64,000 nucleotides of DNA from Lachnospiraceae bacterium (GTDB lineage Bacteria; Bacillota; Clostridia; Lachnospirales; Lachnospiraceae): positions 1-64,000 of the forward strand of contig JAGBLN010000016.1 of NCBI GenBank assembly GCA_017635395.1, read 5' to 3'. The notes beneath the pieces were generated by a model. That model did not search any database. It saw only the letters and a list, made by a program, of their open reading frames with translations, and was not told where the DNA came from. Shown piece by piece: positions 52,378 through 62,559 of this stretch. The position numbers were made by a program, and so were the translations under genes. Each line of letters begins with the position of its first letter. The stretch's first letter is position 1.

Positions 52378-53610
52378 ATGGAAAGGTTTATCCAGATTGA
52401 AGGCGGTGTTACGGCAGCGGAAGGCTTCAAGGCTGCAAGCTGTATGGCAGGAGTAAAATATGAGAACAGATATGACATGGCACTTGTTTATTCTGAGGTG
52501 CCCTGTGACTGTGCAGGTACATTTACCACTAACCGTGTAAAGGCTGCCTGTGTGCAGTGGGACCAGGAGCTTGTTAAGTCCGGCAGAAAACTCAGTGCCG
52601 TCGTAGTCAATACGGGAATTGCAAATGCGTGTACCGGCAAGGAAGGCTGGGATGCTTGCGAGGCAACTGCTGCGGCGGTTGAAAAGCATCTTGGCGTTTC
52701 AAAGGACAGCGTGGCTGTAGGTTCAACCGGCGTCATAGGGATGCAGCTTCCTGTTGATAAGCTGGTTGCAGGCGTTAAGGCTATGTGTCCTATACTTGAG
52801 CATACGGCAGAGGCAGGAACTCTTGCATCAAAGGCAATAATGACGACGGATACCGTAAATAAGGAAGTGGCTGTAAGCTTTGAATTAAACGGCAAGCTTG
52901 TTACTCTCGGCGGCATGAGCAAGGGCTCAGGCATGATACATCCCAATATGTGCACCATGCTTGGATTTATTTCAACAGACCTCGCTATTGACAGGGGACT
53001 TCTTCAGGAGGCTCTTTCAGATGTAGTCAAGGATACTTTCAACATGATCACCGTGGACGGCGATACCTCTACAAATGATACAGTGCTGCTTATGGCTAAC
53101 GGCCTTGCAGGCAACGATACTATCACAGAGAAGAATGCGGATTATGAGGTGTTCTTTGAAGCACTTTCATTCTGCTGCAGGTATTTAGCAAGGAAGATGG
53201 CAGCAGATGGTGAAGGCGCAAGCAAGCTTTTCGAGGCTTGTGTTGTAAATGCAAAGAGCAAGGATGATGCAAGGACACTTGCAAGGGCCATAGTGGGATC
53301 CAATCTTTCAAAGGCGGCAATATTCGGCTGTGATGCGAATTTCGGAAGGTTCCTGTGTGCAATGGGATATTCCGGCGCAGAGTTTGACCAGAACGATGTG
53401 GAGCTTTTCTTTGTGAGCAGGGCAGGAAAGCTTAAGGTTTTCGATAAGGGCACGCCCATAGTATTTGATGAGGAAGAAGCTCTGAAGATAATGAAAGAAG
53501 ATGAGGTCACCGTCTTTGTGGATATGCATGAAGGCTCAGAGGATGCAGCAGCCTGGGGATGTGATCTTACTTATGATTATGTTAAGATAAATGCTGATTA
53601 CAGATCCTGA
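52378..53610 (+). CDS. argJ: Glutamate N-acetyltransferase / amino-acid acetyltransferase
   Basis: 410 residues, CGGAGG site. SKGSGMIHPNMCTMLGF contains the self-cleavage site; Thr193 would be the new N-terminal nucleophile of the beta chain. TSTNDTVLLMANG and GSNLSKAAIFGCDANFGR are also conserved. The residue before the nucleophile is Cys where Ala is common. ArgJ moves the acetyl group from N-acetylornithine to glutamate, closing the acetyl cycle. A hairpin (AGAGAT..ATCTCT, 52,338-52,361) in the leader may be regulatory. Confidence 0.96.
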   Translation: MERFIQIEGGVTAAEGFKAASCMAGVKYENRYDMALVYSEVPCDCAGTFTTNRVKAACVQWDQELVKSGRKLSAVVVNTGIANACTGKEGWDACEATAAAVEKHLGVSKDSVAVGSTGVIGMQLPVDKLVAGVKAMCPILEHTAEAGTLASKAIMTTDTVNKEVAVSFELNGKLVTLGGMSKGSGMIHPNMCTMLGFISTDLAIDRGLLQEALSDVVKDTFNMITVDGDTSTNDTVLLMANGLAGNDTITEKNADYEVFFEALSFCCRYLARKMAADGEGASKLFEACVVNAKSKDDARTLARAIVGSNLSKAAIFGCDANFGRFLCAMGYSGAEFDQNDVELFFVSRAGKLKVFDKGTPIVFDEEEALKIMKEDEVTVFVDMHEGSEDAAAWGCDLTYDYVKINADYRS

Positions 53611-53678
53611 TCGTGATAGGATATGTGATGGATCATAAAAATATTAGCTGGATTTAAATTCCGGACTCGGAGGAAAAA

Positions 53679-54569
53679 ATGGAAAACAGGGAATACGAAA
53701 AAGTTGCGAAAAAAGCGGAAGTACTTATAGAGGCACTGCCTTATATACAGGCCTTTAACAGACGCATCATTGTAGTAAAGTACGGCGGATCCGCAATGGC
53801 TGATCCGGAGATCCAGCGCAATGTCATAAAGGATGTAACTCTTTTAAAGCTTGTAGGTTTCAAGCCTATAATCGTGCATGGCGGCGGTAAAGAAATCAGC
53901 GCGTGGCTTAAGAAGACCGGCAAGGAATCACAGTTTGTAAACGGTCTCAGAGTAACGGATGAAGATACAATGGAAGTTGCAGAGATGGTTCTTAACAAGG
54001 TCAACAAGCGTCTTGTTACCATGGTGGAAGAACTGGGCGTCCGTGCAGTAGGTATAAGCGGCAAGGACGGCGGACTGCTTAAGGTAGAAAAGAAGCTGTC
54101 AGACGGCCAGGATATAGGCTATGTTGGACAGATAACCAATGTGGATCCCAAGATCCTTTTCGATATGCTGGAGAAGGATTTTCTTCCTATCGTATGTCCC
54201 ATAGGAATGGATGATAATTTTGACACCTATAATATAAACGCTGATGATGCTGCCTGTGCAGTGGCAAAGGCTGTAGGGGCTGAGAAGCTGGCGTTCCTTA
54301 CGGATATTGAAGGCCTGTACAGAGATATAAATGATAAGTCATCGTTCATCTCCAGAATAAAGGTTTCACAGGCTATGGAACTTATTAATAACGGTATCAT
54401 CGGAGGCGGCATGCTTCCTAAGCTTGGTAACTGTGTGGATGCCGTAGAAAACGGCGTACAGAGAGTGCATATATTGGACGGAAGACTGGCACACTGCCTG
54501 CTTCTTGAGATATTTACCAAAGAGGGAATCGGTACCATGATATTCCCTGATGATGCAGTGATAGATTAA
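53679..54569 (+). CDS. argB: Acetylglutamate kinase
   Basis: 296 residues, CGGAGG site. [32 protein letters not shown] and [10 protein letters not shown] are family motifs. It phosphorylates N-acetylglutamate in the second step of arginine synthesis. Length is normal and includes the N-terminal helix found in arginine-inhibited, hexameric forms (about residues 1-22), so feedback inhibition by arginine is likely. Confidence 0.96.
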   Translation: MENREYEKVAKKAEVLIEALPYIQAFNRRIIVVKYGGSAMADPEIQRNVIKDVTLLKLVGFKPIIVHGGGKEISAWLKKTGKESQFVNGLRVTDEDTMEVAEMVLNKVNKRLVTMVEELGVRAVGISGKDGGLLKVEKKLSDGQDIGYVGQITNVDPKILFDMLEKDFLPIVCPIGMDDNFDTYNINADDAACAVAKAVGAEKLAFLTDIEGLYRDINDKSSFISRIKVSQAMELINNGIIGGGMLPKLGNCVDAVENGVQRVHILDGRLAHCLLLEIFTKEGIGTMIFPDDAVID

Positions 54570-54606
54570 GACGGAGTCGCACAAAGTGCTCGACAAGGAG
54601 GATATT

Positions 54607-55794
54607 ATGGGAATGATGCAGGATTACATAGAAGAAGCGGAGCGGGATCTGCTCCATACATATAACCGTTATCAGATAGTTTTTGACCATGGCGACGGTG
54701 TGCGTCTTTATGATATAAATGGAAAGGACTACCTGGACTTTGTATCAGGCATAGGCGTGTTTGCTCTGGGCTATGGCAACAAGGAATATAACGAAGCTGT
54801 AAAGAGCCAGGTGGACAAGCTTCTCCACACATCCAACTATTACTACAATGTTCCTGCCATAGAGGCTGCAAAGGCAATAAAGAAAGCATCCGGTATGGAC
54901 CGGGTATTTTTTACCAACAGCGGTGCAGAGGCTGTTGAAGGTGCATTAAAGACTGCAAGGAAATATGCATATCTTAAGGATGGAAAGACGGACCATGAGA
55001 TAATCGCTATGGAACACTCTTTCCACGGCAGGACCTTCGGTGCTCTGTCGGTTACAGGTACTCCTAAGTACCGTGAGGCTTTTCAGCCCATGATAGGAAA
55101 TATAAAATTCGCTGAGCTTAATGATATTGAGAGCGTGAAGGCTCTCGTTAATGAAAAGACCTGTGCAATACTGTTTGAGACTGTACAGGGCGAAGGCGGA
55201 ATCCACCCTGCGGATGAAGCTTTCATAAAGGAAGTAAGAAAGATCTGCAATGAGAATGATATCCTGATGATGCTGGATGAGATACAGTGCGGAATGGGCA
55301 GGATCGGAGAATACTATGCTTGGCAGAGGTATGGGGTAAAGCCTGATGTGATGACATCTGCTAAGGCTCTCGGCTGCGGCGTTCCTGTAGGCGCATTCAT
55401 GATGACTGAAAAGGTTGGCCAGAATTCACTTGTTGCAGGTGACCACGGCACAACTTACGGCGGCAATCCTCTTGGCGGTGCTGCTATAGTGGAAGTATTC
55501 AGGCAGTTTGAGGAGCGGAAGATTACTGACCACGTAAAAGAGGTTGGCCAGTATCTCTATGAGAAGCTTGACGAAGTGGCAAAGGCTCACGATGATATAA
55601 AGGATCATCGCGGCGTGGGACTGCTGCAGGGCCTTGAGTTTGACCATCCTGTAGCTGATATCATCAATAAGGCTCTTGATAAGGGACTTGTGCTTATAAA
55701 TGCAGGTACAAATATCATTCGTTTTATTCCGCCCCTTGTGATTGAAAAGTCTGATGTGGATGAAATGATAGATAAATTAAATTCCTGCCTCTGA
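54607..55794 (+). CDS. argD: Acetylornithine aminotransferase
   Basis: 395 residues from the ATG at 54,607, preceded by AAGGAGG; an in-frame GTG at 54,586 precedes that site and is rejected. Class III aminotransferase: NSGAEAVEGALKTARKY, HSFHGRTFG, LDEIQCGMGR and the PLP lysine Lys253 in TSAKALGCG. It turns N-acetylglutamate semialdehyde to N-acetylornithine. argC and the carbamoyltransferase gene are not in the window. A 9-bp AT-rich palindrome (55,811-55,833) lies downstream as a possible weak terminator. Confidence 0.95.
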   Translation: MGMMQDYIEEAERDLLHTYNRYQIVFDHGDGVRLYDINGKDYLDFVSGIGVFALGYGNKEYNEAVKSQVDKLLHTSNYYYNVPAIEAAKAIKKASGMDRVFFTNSGAEAVEGALKTARKYAYLKDGKTDHEIIAMEHSFHGRTFGALSVTGTPKYREAFQPMIGNIKFAELNDIESVKALVNEKTCAILFETVQGEGGIHPADEAFIKEVRKICNENDILMMLDEIQCGMGRIGEYYAWQRYGVKPDVMTSAKALGCGVPVGAFMMTEKVGQNSLVAGDHGTTYGGNPLGGAAIVEVFRQFEERKITDHVKEVGQYLYEKLDEVAKAHDDIKDHRGVGLLQGLEFDHPVADIINKALDKGLVLINAGTNIIRFIPPLVIEKSDVDEMIDKLNSCL

Positions 55795-55944
55795 TGAATA
55801 TTATTTTTTGATTAAATTTTACTGAAATTTAATATTCACAGTTGTTAGTTTTTTTGAAAAGTAATAGAATGAGTATGTGGCGTCTGAGAAGGTCTTCGGT
55901 TGCAGATGTAGATAAATCTACATTCATACCGGAGGTTGCTACAT

Positions 55945-56634
55945 ATGATTGATTTTAAATCTTATATTTATTCTGTATTTGTGATGCTGACGGCAGTTCT
56001 TGTCCTTGGCGGATGCGGTGATTCCAAAGTTTACATGACAGGAGACCGGTCGGAAGAACATGCGGTAAGTGATGACAGTGCTGCCGGAGAAACGGTGGCT
56101 GCAGGCATTGTTTCTGATGATGAAGCACATGAAGATAACGGGGAGAGTGCTGTTACGGATCAGTATACAGAAGATTTTTATGTATACCTGACAGGGGCAG
56201 TATGCGTTCCCGGGGTATATGCTGTTCCGGCCGGTTCGAGACTGTATGAGGCGGTTGAAATGGCGGGAGGATTTACCGATGAGACTGATATTTCTGCCTG
56301 CAATCTGGCGGCTGAGGTATCGGACGGCGTTCAGTATTATTTTCCCACATATGCTGAGACAGAAGCGGCAGGCGGTACGGCAGCGTATATCGTATCTTCG
56401 GGACAGAATATGTCAGGCGGCAGTTCTGCAGGTGCAGACGGCAGGGTGAATATCAATACTGCTTCAAGGGATGAGCTTATGACTCTTCCCGGAATAGGTG
56501 GATCCAAGGCTGATGCGATCATAGCGTATCGTGATTCAAACGGAGGATTTTCTGCACCGGAAGATATAAAAAATGTAAAGGGTATTGGTGATTCCACATA
56601 CGAGAGTTTGAAAGATTATATAACTGTAAAATAA
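55945..56634 (+). CDS. comEA: ComEA-like DNA-binding competence lipoprotein
   Basis: 229 residues from the ATG at 55,945, set by CGGAGG. A lipobox (VLGGC) ends the signal peptide near residue 26. An acidic linker leads to a SLBB domain (about 75-135; VYLTGAVCVPGVYAV) and a C-terminal helix-hairpin-helix pair (about 165-229; VNINTASRDELMTLPGIG). ComEA binds incoming DNA at the cell surface. Lipid anchoring rather than a membrane helix is a small deviation from the Bacillus form. The paired comEC is 3.2 kb downstream. Confidence 0.9.
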   Translation: MIDFKSYIYSVFVMLTAVLVLGGCGDSKVYMTGDRSEEHAVSDDSAAGETVAAGIVSDDEAHEDNGESAVTDQYTEDFYVYLTGAVCVPGVYAVPAGSRLYEAVEMAGGFTDETDISACNLAAEVSDGVQYYFPTYAETEAAGGTAAYIVSSGQNMSGGSSAGADGRVNINTASRDELMTLPGIGGSKADAIIAYRDSNGGFSAPEDIKNVKGIGDSTYESLKDYITVK

Positions 56635-56650
56635 GTGACTGAGGTGAGAG

Positions 56651-57343
56651 ATGTCTGTAAGGGTGCTGATAGTTGATGATGAGAAATCCATTGTAAAGGG
56701 GCTTAAGTATGCGCTGGAAGCTGATGGCATGCAGACGGATGCAGCGTATGACGGCGAAGAAGCACTTGAAAAGATAGAAACAGGTGAGTTTGACCTGATA
56801 CTTCTGGATATGATGCTTCCAAAGATGGACGGAATGGAAGTATGCAGACAGGTAAGGTCATTTTCTGAGGTGCCCATAGTTTTCCTGACAGCCAAGGGTG
56901 ATGATATGGATAAGATCCTGGGGCTGGAATCAGGCGCAGACGACTATATCACCAAGCCTTTCAATATGCTCGAGGTGCGGGCACGTATCAGGGGTATCAT
57001 ACGCAGGTCCAGGACACGTGCACCAAAGCCCGAAAAGAAGGAAACACTTATTGTTAACGGTGAATTCTGTTTTGATACGGACAACAGACGTCTGACGATT
57101 GCTGACAGGGAGATAAATCTGACATCCAAGGAATATGAGATACTGGAGATCCTTGTTACGCATCCCAGAAAGATCTACAGCAGGGATGATCTGCTTAGGT
57201 TGGTATGGGGTGAGAATTATACGGGCGATGCTCGTACAGTGGATGTGCATGTCAGGAGACTCCGTGAAAAGATAGAGAAGACTCCGGGAGAGCCTAAGTA
57301 TGTACAGACCAAATGGGGATCAGGCTACTTCTACAAAGGGTAA
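56651..57343 (+). CDS. OmpR-family response regulator
   Basis: 230 residues. Receiver domain with acidic pocket Asp9/Asp10, phosphorylation site Asp53 (LLDMMLP) and conserved Lys in ITKPFN; C-terminal winged helix with TSKEYEILEILV and RTVDVHVRRLREKIE. It is coupled to the kinase gene that overlaps it by 44 bases. The order regulator-kinase-GerMN lipoprotein resembles MtrA-MtrB-LpqB of Actinobacteria, a cell-envelope system; equivalence is inferred. Confidence 0.93.
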   Translation: MSVRVLIVDDEKSIVKGLKYALEADGMQTDAAYDGEEALEKIETGEFDLILLDMMLPKMDGMEVCRQVRSFSEVPIVFLTAKGDDMDKILGLESGADDYITKPFNMLEVRARIRGIIRRSRTRAPKPEKKETLIVNGEFCFDTDNRRLTIADREINLTSKEYEILEILVTHPRKIYSRDDLLRLVWGENYTGDARTVDVHVRRLREKIEKTPGEPKYVQTKWGSGYFYKG

Positions 57344-58805
57344 GTCTTTCCTGTTAAAGTATAGATTTTTGCGGAGTTTCAGGCTCCGCATATTTCTGAT
57401 CATCATGCTGATCGGCATGTGTTCCCTTGTCATTATGAGAAGAGGACTTTTGGCCAATGAGCGCAGTGCAGCCATCGAACAGCGTTCTTCAAGTGTCATG
57501 TCAATGATGCGCATCCTGTCCAATCGCATCGGCAGCAGTTTTTTTCTGGAAGATGTATCTGACGGTGAAATATCAGGGGATCTTGAACTTCTGGCAGAGG
57601 TATACAATGCAAGGTTTATCGTGACAGACTCCGAATTAAGGATCGTATTAGATACTGCTGATGTGGATACCGGAAAATACCTGTTAGCAGGTAATGCCAT
57701 AAGTGCTTTCAGGGGCAAGTCGGTATCGGAGTATGATAAGGAAGAGGGCGTTATAGAGATTGCGGTTCCTGTGTATTCTTCTTCTGGTGAGGATGAAAAC
57801 GCAGCGAAGTCTGCAAATGCGGTGATACTTGCTGAAGTTTCGGCAAAACCAGTTCTTAATGCAGTAGAACAGAAGGCTGAACGTTCATTGCTCATAGAAC
57901 TTTTAGCGGCAGTGATACTTTTAGGCGTGGCCCTTATTGTCTCGAATATAGTTGTAAGGCCCTTTGACAGGGTAACCAGGGCGATACGTGGCGTAGTGTC
58001 CTATGAGGATTCAGAGCTGGTGGTATCGGATTATATGGAGACTGAGGAGATCGTGGATGCCTTCAATGATCTGCGTACCAGGATGAAAGCTGTCGATGAG
58101 TCAAGGCAGGAGTTTGTTAGTAACGTCTCTCATGAGCTTAAGACTCCCATGGCGTCAATAAAAGTTCTGGCGGATTCCATCAATATGATGCCTGATGCAC
58201 CGATGGAGATGTATCAGGATTTTATGCAGGATATTTCGGCGGAGATAGACAGGGAAAATGCGATCATCTCCAATCTTCTTTCACTTGTAAAAATGGATAA
58301 GGGTGCCGGAGCGCTTGATGTCCAGAAGTGTGATATAAATCTCATGCTTGAGAATCTGATCAAGAGGCTGGGACCGTTAGCAAAAAAAAGCGAAGTGGAT
58401 ATAATACTGGAAAGTATGAGGAATGTTACCGCGGATGTGGATGAACTGAAGCTCACCAGTGCTATTACAAATCTGATAGAGAACGGAATCAAATACAATA
58501 AAAAGCCTGGATGGGTAAAGGCACATCTGGATGCTGACCACAGATTCTTTACTCTGACCATATCTGATTCGGGTATAGGCATTCCTAAGGAAGAGCAGGC
58601 TCACATATTTGAAAGATTCTACAGAGTCGACAAGTCACATTCCAAAGAAATAAGCGGTTCGGGTCTGGGACTGTCAATTGCAAGACGAACAATACTGCTT
58701 CACAGAGGTTCGATAAAAGTAGACAGTGAACCCGGCGAAGGAACCACATTTACCATAAGGATTCCCTTGAGTTACATAGCGGACAATACATCAGGCGCAG
58801 ATTAA
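57300..58805 (+). CDS. Membrane sensor histidine kinase
   Basis: 501 residues from an ATG with GGGAGAG upstream inside the regulator gene. Two membrane helices (about 30-47 and 197-218) flank an outside sensor domain of about 150 residues; then HAMP, H-box VSHELKTPM (His278), N-box, DSGIGIP and GSGLGLSIA. All catalytic parts are present. It should phosphorylate the regulator encoded just before it. Five bases separate it from the GerMN lipoprotein gene. Confidence 0.93.
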   Translation: MYRPNGDQATSTKGKSFLLKYRFLRSFRLRIFLIIMLIGMCSLVIMRRGLLANERSAAIEQRSSSVMSMMRILSNRIGSSFFLEDVSDGEISGDLELLAEVYNARFIVTDSELRIVLDTADVDTGKYLLAGNAISAFRGKSVSEYDKEEGVIEIAVPVYSSSGEDENAAKSANAVILAEVSAKPVLNAVEQKAERSLLIELLAAVILLGVALIVSNIVVRPFDRVTRAIRGVVSYEDSELVVSDYMETEEIVDAFNDLRTRMKAVDESRQEFVSNVSHELKTPMASIKVLADSINMMPDAPMEMYQDFMQDISAEIDRENAIISNLLSLVKMDKGAGALDVQKCDINLMLENLIKRLGPLAKKSEVDIILESMRNVTADVDELKLTSAITNLIENGIKYNKKPGWVKAHLDADHRFFTLTISDSGIGIPKEEQAHIFERFYRVDKSHSKEISGSGLGLSIARRTILLHRGSIKVDSEPGEGTTFTIRIPLSYIADNTSGAD

Positions 58806-58809
58806 AAAA

Positions 58810-59742
58810 GTGAAGACAAAAGAAATCGGAAATAAAATAATATGCCTGTTATTACTGAGTGTGTTATTGGTTGGCACTTTGTTTGTTTCGTCATGCGGAA
58901 AAAACAAGGATGACGGGAAGGTCATCTATGATGTTTATTATCTTGATTCGGATTACAGCTCGCTGGTACCGGGAAAATATGAAGGAACCGCGGATACGGA
59001 TATGTACGAGCTTTTGAGCGTGCTTAGTATTGTTACGGACAATCACTCTGCCAGGGGAATCGGTGAGCTGGGGGTGAGCACTGTGGGGATAGAAGTGGTG
59101 GACGGTGTTGCAACCGTATCATTTTCCGGAGGGTATGAAAGCCTGGATGTTGCCGGGCAGACCTTAGTGAAGGCTGCGGTGGTGAAGACACTGACTCAGC
59201 TGGATGAGGTATCAGGAGTAAAGTTCATGCTGGGAGAATTTCCGCTTACGGACCATCTGGGGGCTGAGGTTCCTGTAATGACTGCGGACAGTTTTGTAAG
59301 CAATCCGGGACTGGTGGTGTCGGATGAAAATTCGCTGCAGTTTGTATTGTATTTTGCAGATGCTGAAGAGAATTATCTTCGCAGCATAAGCAGGGAAGTA
59401 AGCAAGAATACGGATGCTTCAAGGGAACAGATCGTAATAGAAGAGCTGATCGCGGGCCCCACAACAGGAAACTTCAGAAAGGTTATGCCGGAAGGTACGA
59501 AAGTTAATTCCGTAAGTGTAGCTGACGGTCTTTGCTACGTCGACCTTAGCAATGAATTCTTAACAGGAAGCTCGCCTGTGGGAATGAACCTTACGGTTTA
59601 TTCAATGGTCAATTCTCTTGCTGAACTTAACAGCGTCAGAAAAGTACAGATCCTTATAGACGGCAATGTTACGGAAATAACAAGGGATGGCGTGGATCTG
59701 TCACAGGTATTTTCAAGAAATCTTGATATCGTGGGTGAATAA
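58810..59742 (+). CDS. GerMN-domain lipoprotein
   Basis: 310 residues from a GTG. Signal peptide with lipobox (VSSC at about residue 30). Two GerMN domains (about 75-150 and 175-295): TVGIEVVDGVATVSFSG and VNSVSVADGLCYVDLSNEF are the paired hallmark strands. GerMN proteins include GerM of spores and LpqB of mycobacteria. Tight linkage to a two-component system suggests it tunes the kinase at the membrane. Confidence 0.88.
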   Translation: MKTKEIGNKIICLLLLSVLLVGTLFVSSCGKNKDDGKVIYDVYYLDSDYSSLVPGKYEGTADTDMYELLSVLSIVTDNHSARGIGELGVSTVGIEVVDGVATVSFSGGYESLDVAGQTLVKAAVVKTLTQLDEVSGVKFMLGEFPLTDHLGAEVPVMTADSFVSNPGLVVSDENSLQFVLYFADAEENYLRSISREVSKNTDASREQIVIEELIAGPTTGNFRKVMPEGTKVNSVSVADGLCYVDLSNEFLTGSSPVGMNLTVYSMVNSLAELNSVRKVQILIDGNVTEITRDGVDLSQVFSRNLDIVGE

Positions 59743-59788
59743 GTTTCATTGTGTTCTTTTACCGAAATTCTTTTTGCGGAGGTAGATC

Positions 59789-62071
59789 ATGAAAGAACTG
59801 CTGCGTCGCCGGCTGTGTTTTTTCGGTATTACTTTTCTGTCTGCGGTCTGGATGGCGTTTATGCTGTCAGGCCCTCCGGACGATGCATATGATTCTTATT
59901 ATGGTGAAAGAGTCATGGTATCCGGAAAAGTAAGCCGGAAAGAAATCAAGGCCAATTCTTATGCAGTCTATTTAAGCGGTGTTCGTATCGCTGAAGTCTC
60001 CGGGGATTCCGGAGCTGAATCCAAAAAATATAAATCTGATAAAGCAATTTATGGAGAGTCCCGCTTAATGGACTCCGGACTGGTGTGTTACCTGGGCACG
60101 GAAGGAAGAACCTATGATGCGCTTCCCTGCATGGGAGAGAGAATCTGCGTGGAAGGAAAAATAGGAGAATTCCGCATTGCCACGAATCCCGGACAGTTTG
60201 ACATGAAGAATTACTATCTCTATAAGGGATATGGCGCAAATATGTATGCTGATGCCTGGGAAAGCGCGTCAGCTGAATATAGTCTGTACCGGGAGTGGCT
60301 GTGGCGGATAAGATGCTATCTGGGAAATGTTTATGACAGTATTATGGATCCGGATGATGCAGGCATTATGCGTGCCATGATACTGGGGGATAAAAGTGAA
60401 CTTTCGGATGATATAAAAGAGCTTTACCGCATGAACGGCATAGCCCATATCCTGGCTATAAGCGGACTTCATATTTCCATAATAGGCTTTGGCTTATATA
60501 AACTCATGCGGAGGACTACAATGCCTGTTACCCCTGCGGTATGTGTATCAGCCCTGATCATGCTTTCATATGCAGAGATGACAGGACAAGGCACATCCAC
60601 AGTAAGGGCAGTAACAATGTTTCTTATAATGACAGGTGCCGATGTGCTTCGTAGGAGTTATGACCTGCCTACTGCATTAGTGATTTCTGCGATGACAAGC
60701 GTTCTTACGAATCCTTATGAGCTCATGACATCGGGATTCTGGATGTCATATATGGCCGTGGGAGGAGTGGCCATATTCTATCCTGCCGTAAAGCAGAAAA
60801 TAAGGATTGAGGACAGATATCTCCGGGCAGTGCTGTCGGCAGTATGCAGCGGAATATGTGTTACGGTATTTACCATGCCCTTGATAGCACTTTCGTATTA
60901 TGAAATCCCGGTCTATTCAGTGCTGCTGAATCTGGCGGTCATCCCGCTTATGACGGTGCTTATGCTAACGGGCTTATTAGCGCTTGCTGTCGGCTGTATA
61001 AGTACTGCTGCGGGATGTATTATGGCTTTGCCATGCCACCTGGTGATGTCCATGTACAGCTTTCTCTGTGAGACTATAGATAAACTGCCTTTTCACAATT
61101 ACATATGCGGTGTCCCCAGTGCTTTGCAAGTGGCTTTATTTTACGGAATTCTTATATTGGTCATTGCCTATGGGAAGAAGCTAAAGCTTTATCAAAGGAT
61201 ACTTGCGATGCCTGTTGCCCTTGCTGTGTTATTATACAGACTGCCCTCGGATTTTTCTGTGACCATGCTTGATGTAGGGCAGGGAGACGGTATCTGTGTA
61301 TCATCGGAAAAAACGGTATGCATGATTGATGGTGGGAGTTCATCAAAAAAGGATCTGTTTAAATATACGATAATGCCTTTTCTTAAATACAACGGTTATT
61401 CAAAAGTGGACTGCTGGTTCATATCCCATCCGGACAGCGACCATACCAGCGGACTTATTGAGATGCTTGAAACAGAAGACATGGGCGGCATTGAAATCGG
61501 ACGGATAATACTGCCGGATGCCTATGGTGTGCATGATGACTGTGGGGAACTGATAAGCCTTGCGGACAGCCATAATGTTGAGGTGGTTTATTTCTCGTCA
61601 GGCGCTCAGCTGTCGGATGAAAGCGGAATGCGTATACTCTGCCTTCATCCGGATGAAGGTTATAGGACGGATGATGTAAATTCTTATTCAGAGGTCCTTG
61701 AAGTTTCACATGGCTCTTTTGCAGGAATATTTACAGGAGACGCTACTGTTGAAAGTGAAGAGAATGTTTTTGAAATTCTTGAGGATGAGGGAATAAGGGA
61801 AAGCCTGAAGTATCCGGATGGGGGATACCCGGTGCTTAAGGTCGGGCATCATGGTTCTCATACGTCAAGCGGCGAAAAATGGCTTTCCTGGGTATCGCCT
61901 TCTATTGCGCTTATATCCGTGGGAGAGAACAATTCATACGGACATCCCCATGAAGATGTGCTGGAGCGGCTTGGACAGCATGGGGCGGATGTTTTCAGGA
62001 CGGATGAGTCCGGTGCCGTAACAATAAAGGAACATAAGGATGGAATAGAAATATCATGTTTTTGTGACTGA
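59789..62071 (+). CDS. comEC: ComEC/Rec2 DNA uptake channel
   Basis: 760 residues, GCGGAGG site. An N-terminal OB-like domain (about 40-165), the Competence membrane domain (about 190-490; RAMILGDKSELSDDIKELYRMNGIAHILAISGLH by ends) with many helices, and a C-terminal metallo-beta-lactamase domain starting VTMLDVGQGDG with HPDSDHTSG and KVGHHGSHTSSG. It passes single-stranded DNA into the cell. All three domains appear complete, so DNA uptake may be functional if other competence genes exist. Confidence 0.94.
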   Translation: MKELLRRRLCFFGITFLSAVWMAFMLSGPPDDAYDSYYGERVMVSGKVSRKEIKANSYAVYLSGVRIAEVSGDSGAESKKYKSDKAIYGESRLMDSGLVCYLGTEGRTYDALPCMGERICVEGKIGEFRIATNPGQFDMKNYYLYKGYGANMYADAWESASAEYSLYREWLWRIRCYLGNVYDSIMDPDDAGIMRAMILGDKSELSDDIKELYRMNGIAHILAISGLHISIIGFGLYKLMRRTTMPVTPAVCVSALIMLSYAEMTGQGTSTVRAVTMFLIMTGADVLRRSYDLPTALVISAMTSVLTNPYELMTSGFWMSYMAVGGVAIFYPAVKQKIRIEDRYLRAVLSAVCSGICVTVFTMPLIALSYYEIPVYSVLLNLAVIPLMTVLMLTGLLALAVGCISTAAGCIMALPCHLVMSMYSFLCETIDKLPFHNYICGVPSALQVALFYGILILVIAYGKKLKLYQRILAMPVALAVLLYRLPSDFSVTMLDVGQGDGICVSSEKTVCMIDGGSSSKKDLFKYTIMPFLKYNGYSKVDCWFISHPDSDHTSGLIEMLETEDMGGIEIGRIILPDAYGVHDDCGELISLADSHNVEVVYFSSGAQLSDESGMRILCLHPDEGYRTDDVNSYSEVLEVSHGSFAGIFTGDATVESEENVFEILEDEGIRESLKYPDGGYPVLKVGHHGSHTSSGEKWLSWVSPSIALISVGENNSYGHPHEDVLERLGQHGADVFRTDESGAVTIKEHKDGIEISCFCD

Positions 62072-62126
62072 TATGGTATGATACGGACAGTAGATAAAAA
62101 CGGTAGATGAAGGAGCGTAACGGATT

Positions 62127-62555
62127 ATGGGATATGCATTTTACGGATGGGAACAGGCTACAGTACCGGCAAAAAATGACGAGTATAAGGAAATAAAAAC
62201 TCCCCGGGATCTTTATGATGCCCTTTCGGAAATATGGTGTGAAGAAACCTGTGCGCCAAGGCTCAGGGAAAAGTGGAGCGCAGACAATAAAACCCTTGGA
62301 CAGTGTTCCATAACTGCATTTTTGGTGCAGGACATCTTTGGCGGAAAAGTGTACGGCATACCAAGACCCGGCGGAAATTTCCACTGCTACAATGATGTTG
62401 ACGGCCATGTATTTGACCTTACCAGCGAACAGTTTGGCGATGAGAAACTGTCATATGAAAACAACCCGGAACAGTTCAGGGAAGTACATTTCTCCAAAGA
62501 GGAAAAGCGGGAACGATATGAATTGTTGAAGAGTATGCTAAAAATGCGAAAGTAA
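62127..62555 (+). CDS. YunG-like protein
   Basis: 142 residues, AAGGAG site. The pattern LYDALSEIWCEETCAPRLREKW (ends), LGQCSITAFLVQDIFGG, NFHCYNDVDGHVFDLTSEQF follows the YunG family of Bacillus. A Cys, a His and an Asp in this order suggest a papain-like fold, but no activity is known. It is the last plus-strand gene before a convergent unknown. Confidence 0.75.
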   Translation: MGYAFYGWEQATVPAKNDEYKEIKTPRDLYDALSEIWCEETCAPRLREKWSADNKTLGQCSITAFLVQDIFGGKVYGIPRPGGNFHCYNDVDGHVFDLTSEQFGDEKLSYENNPEQFREVHFSKEEKRERYELLKSMLKMRK

Positions 62556-62559
62556 ATGT

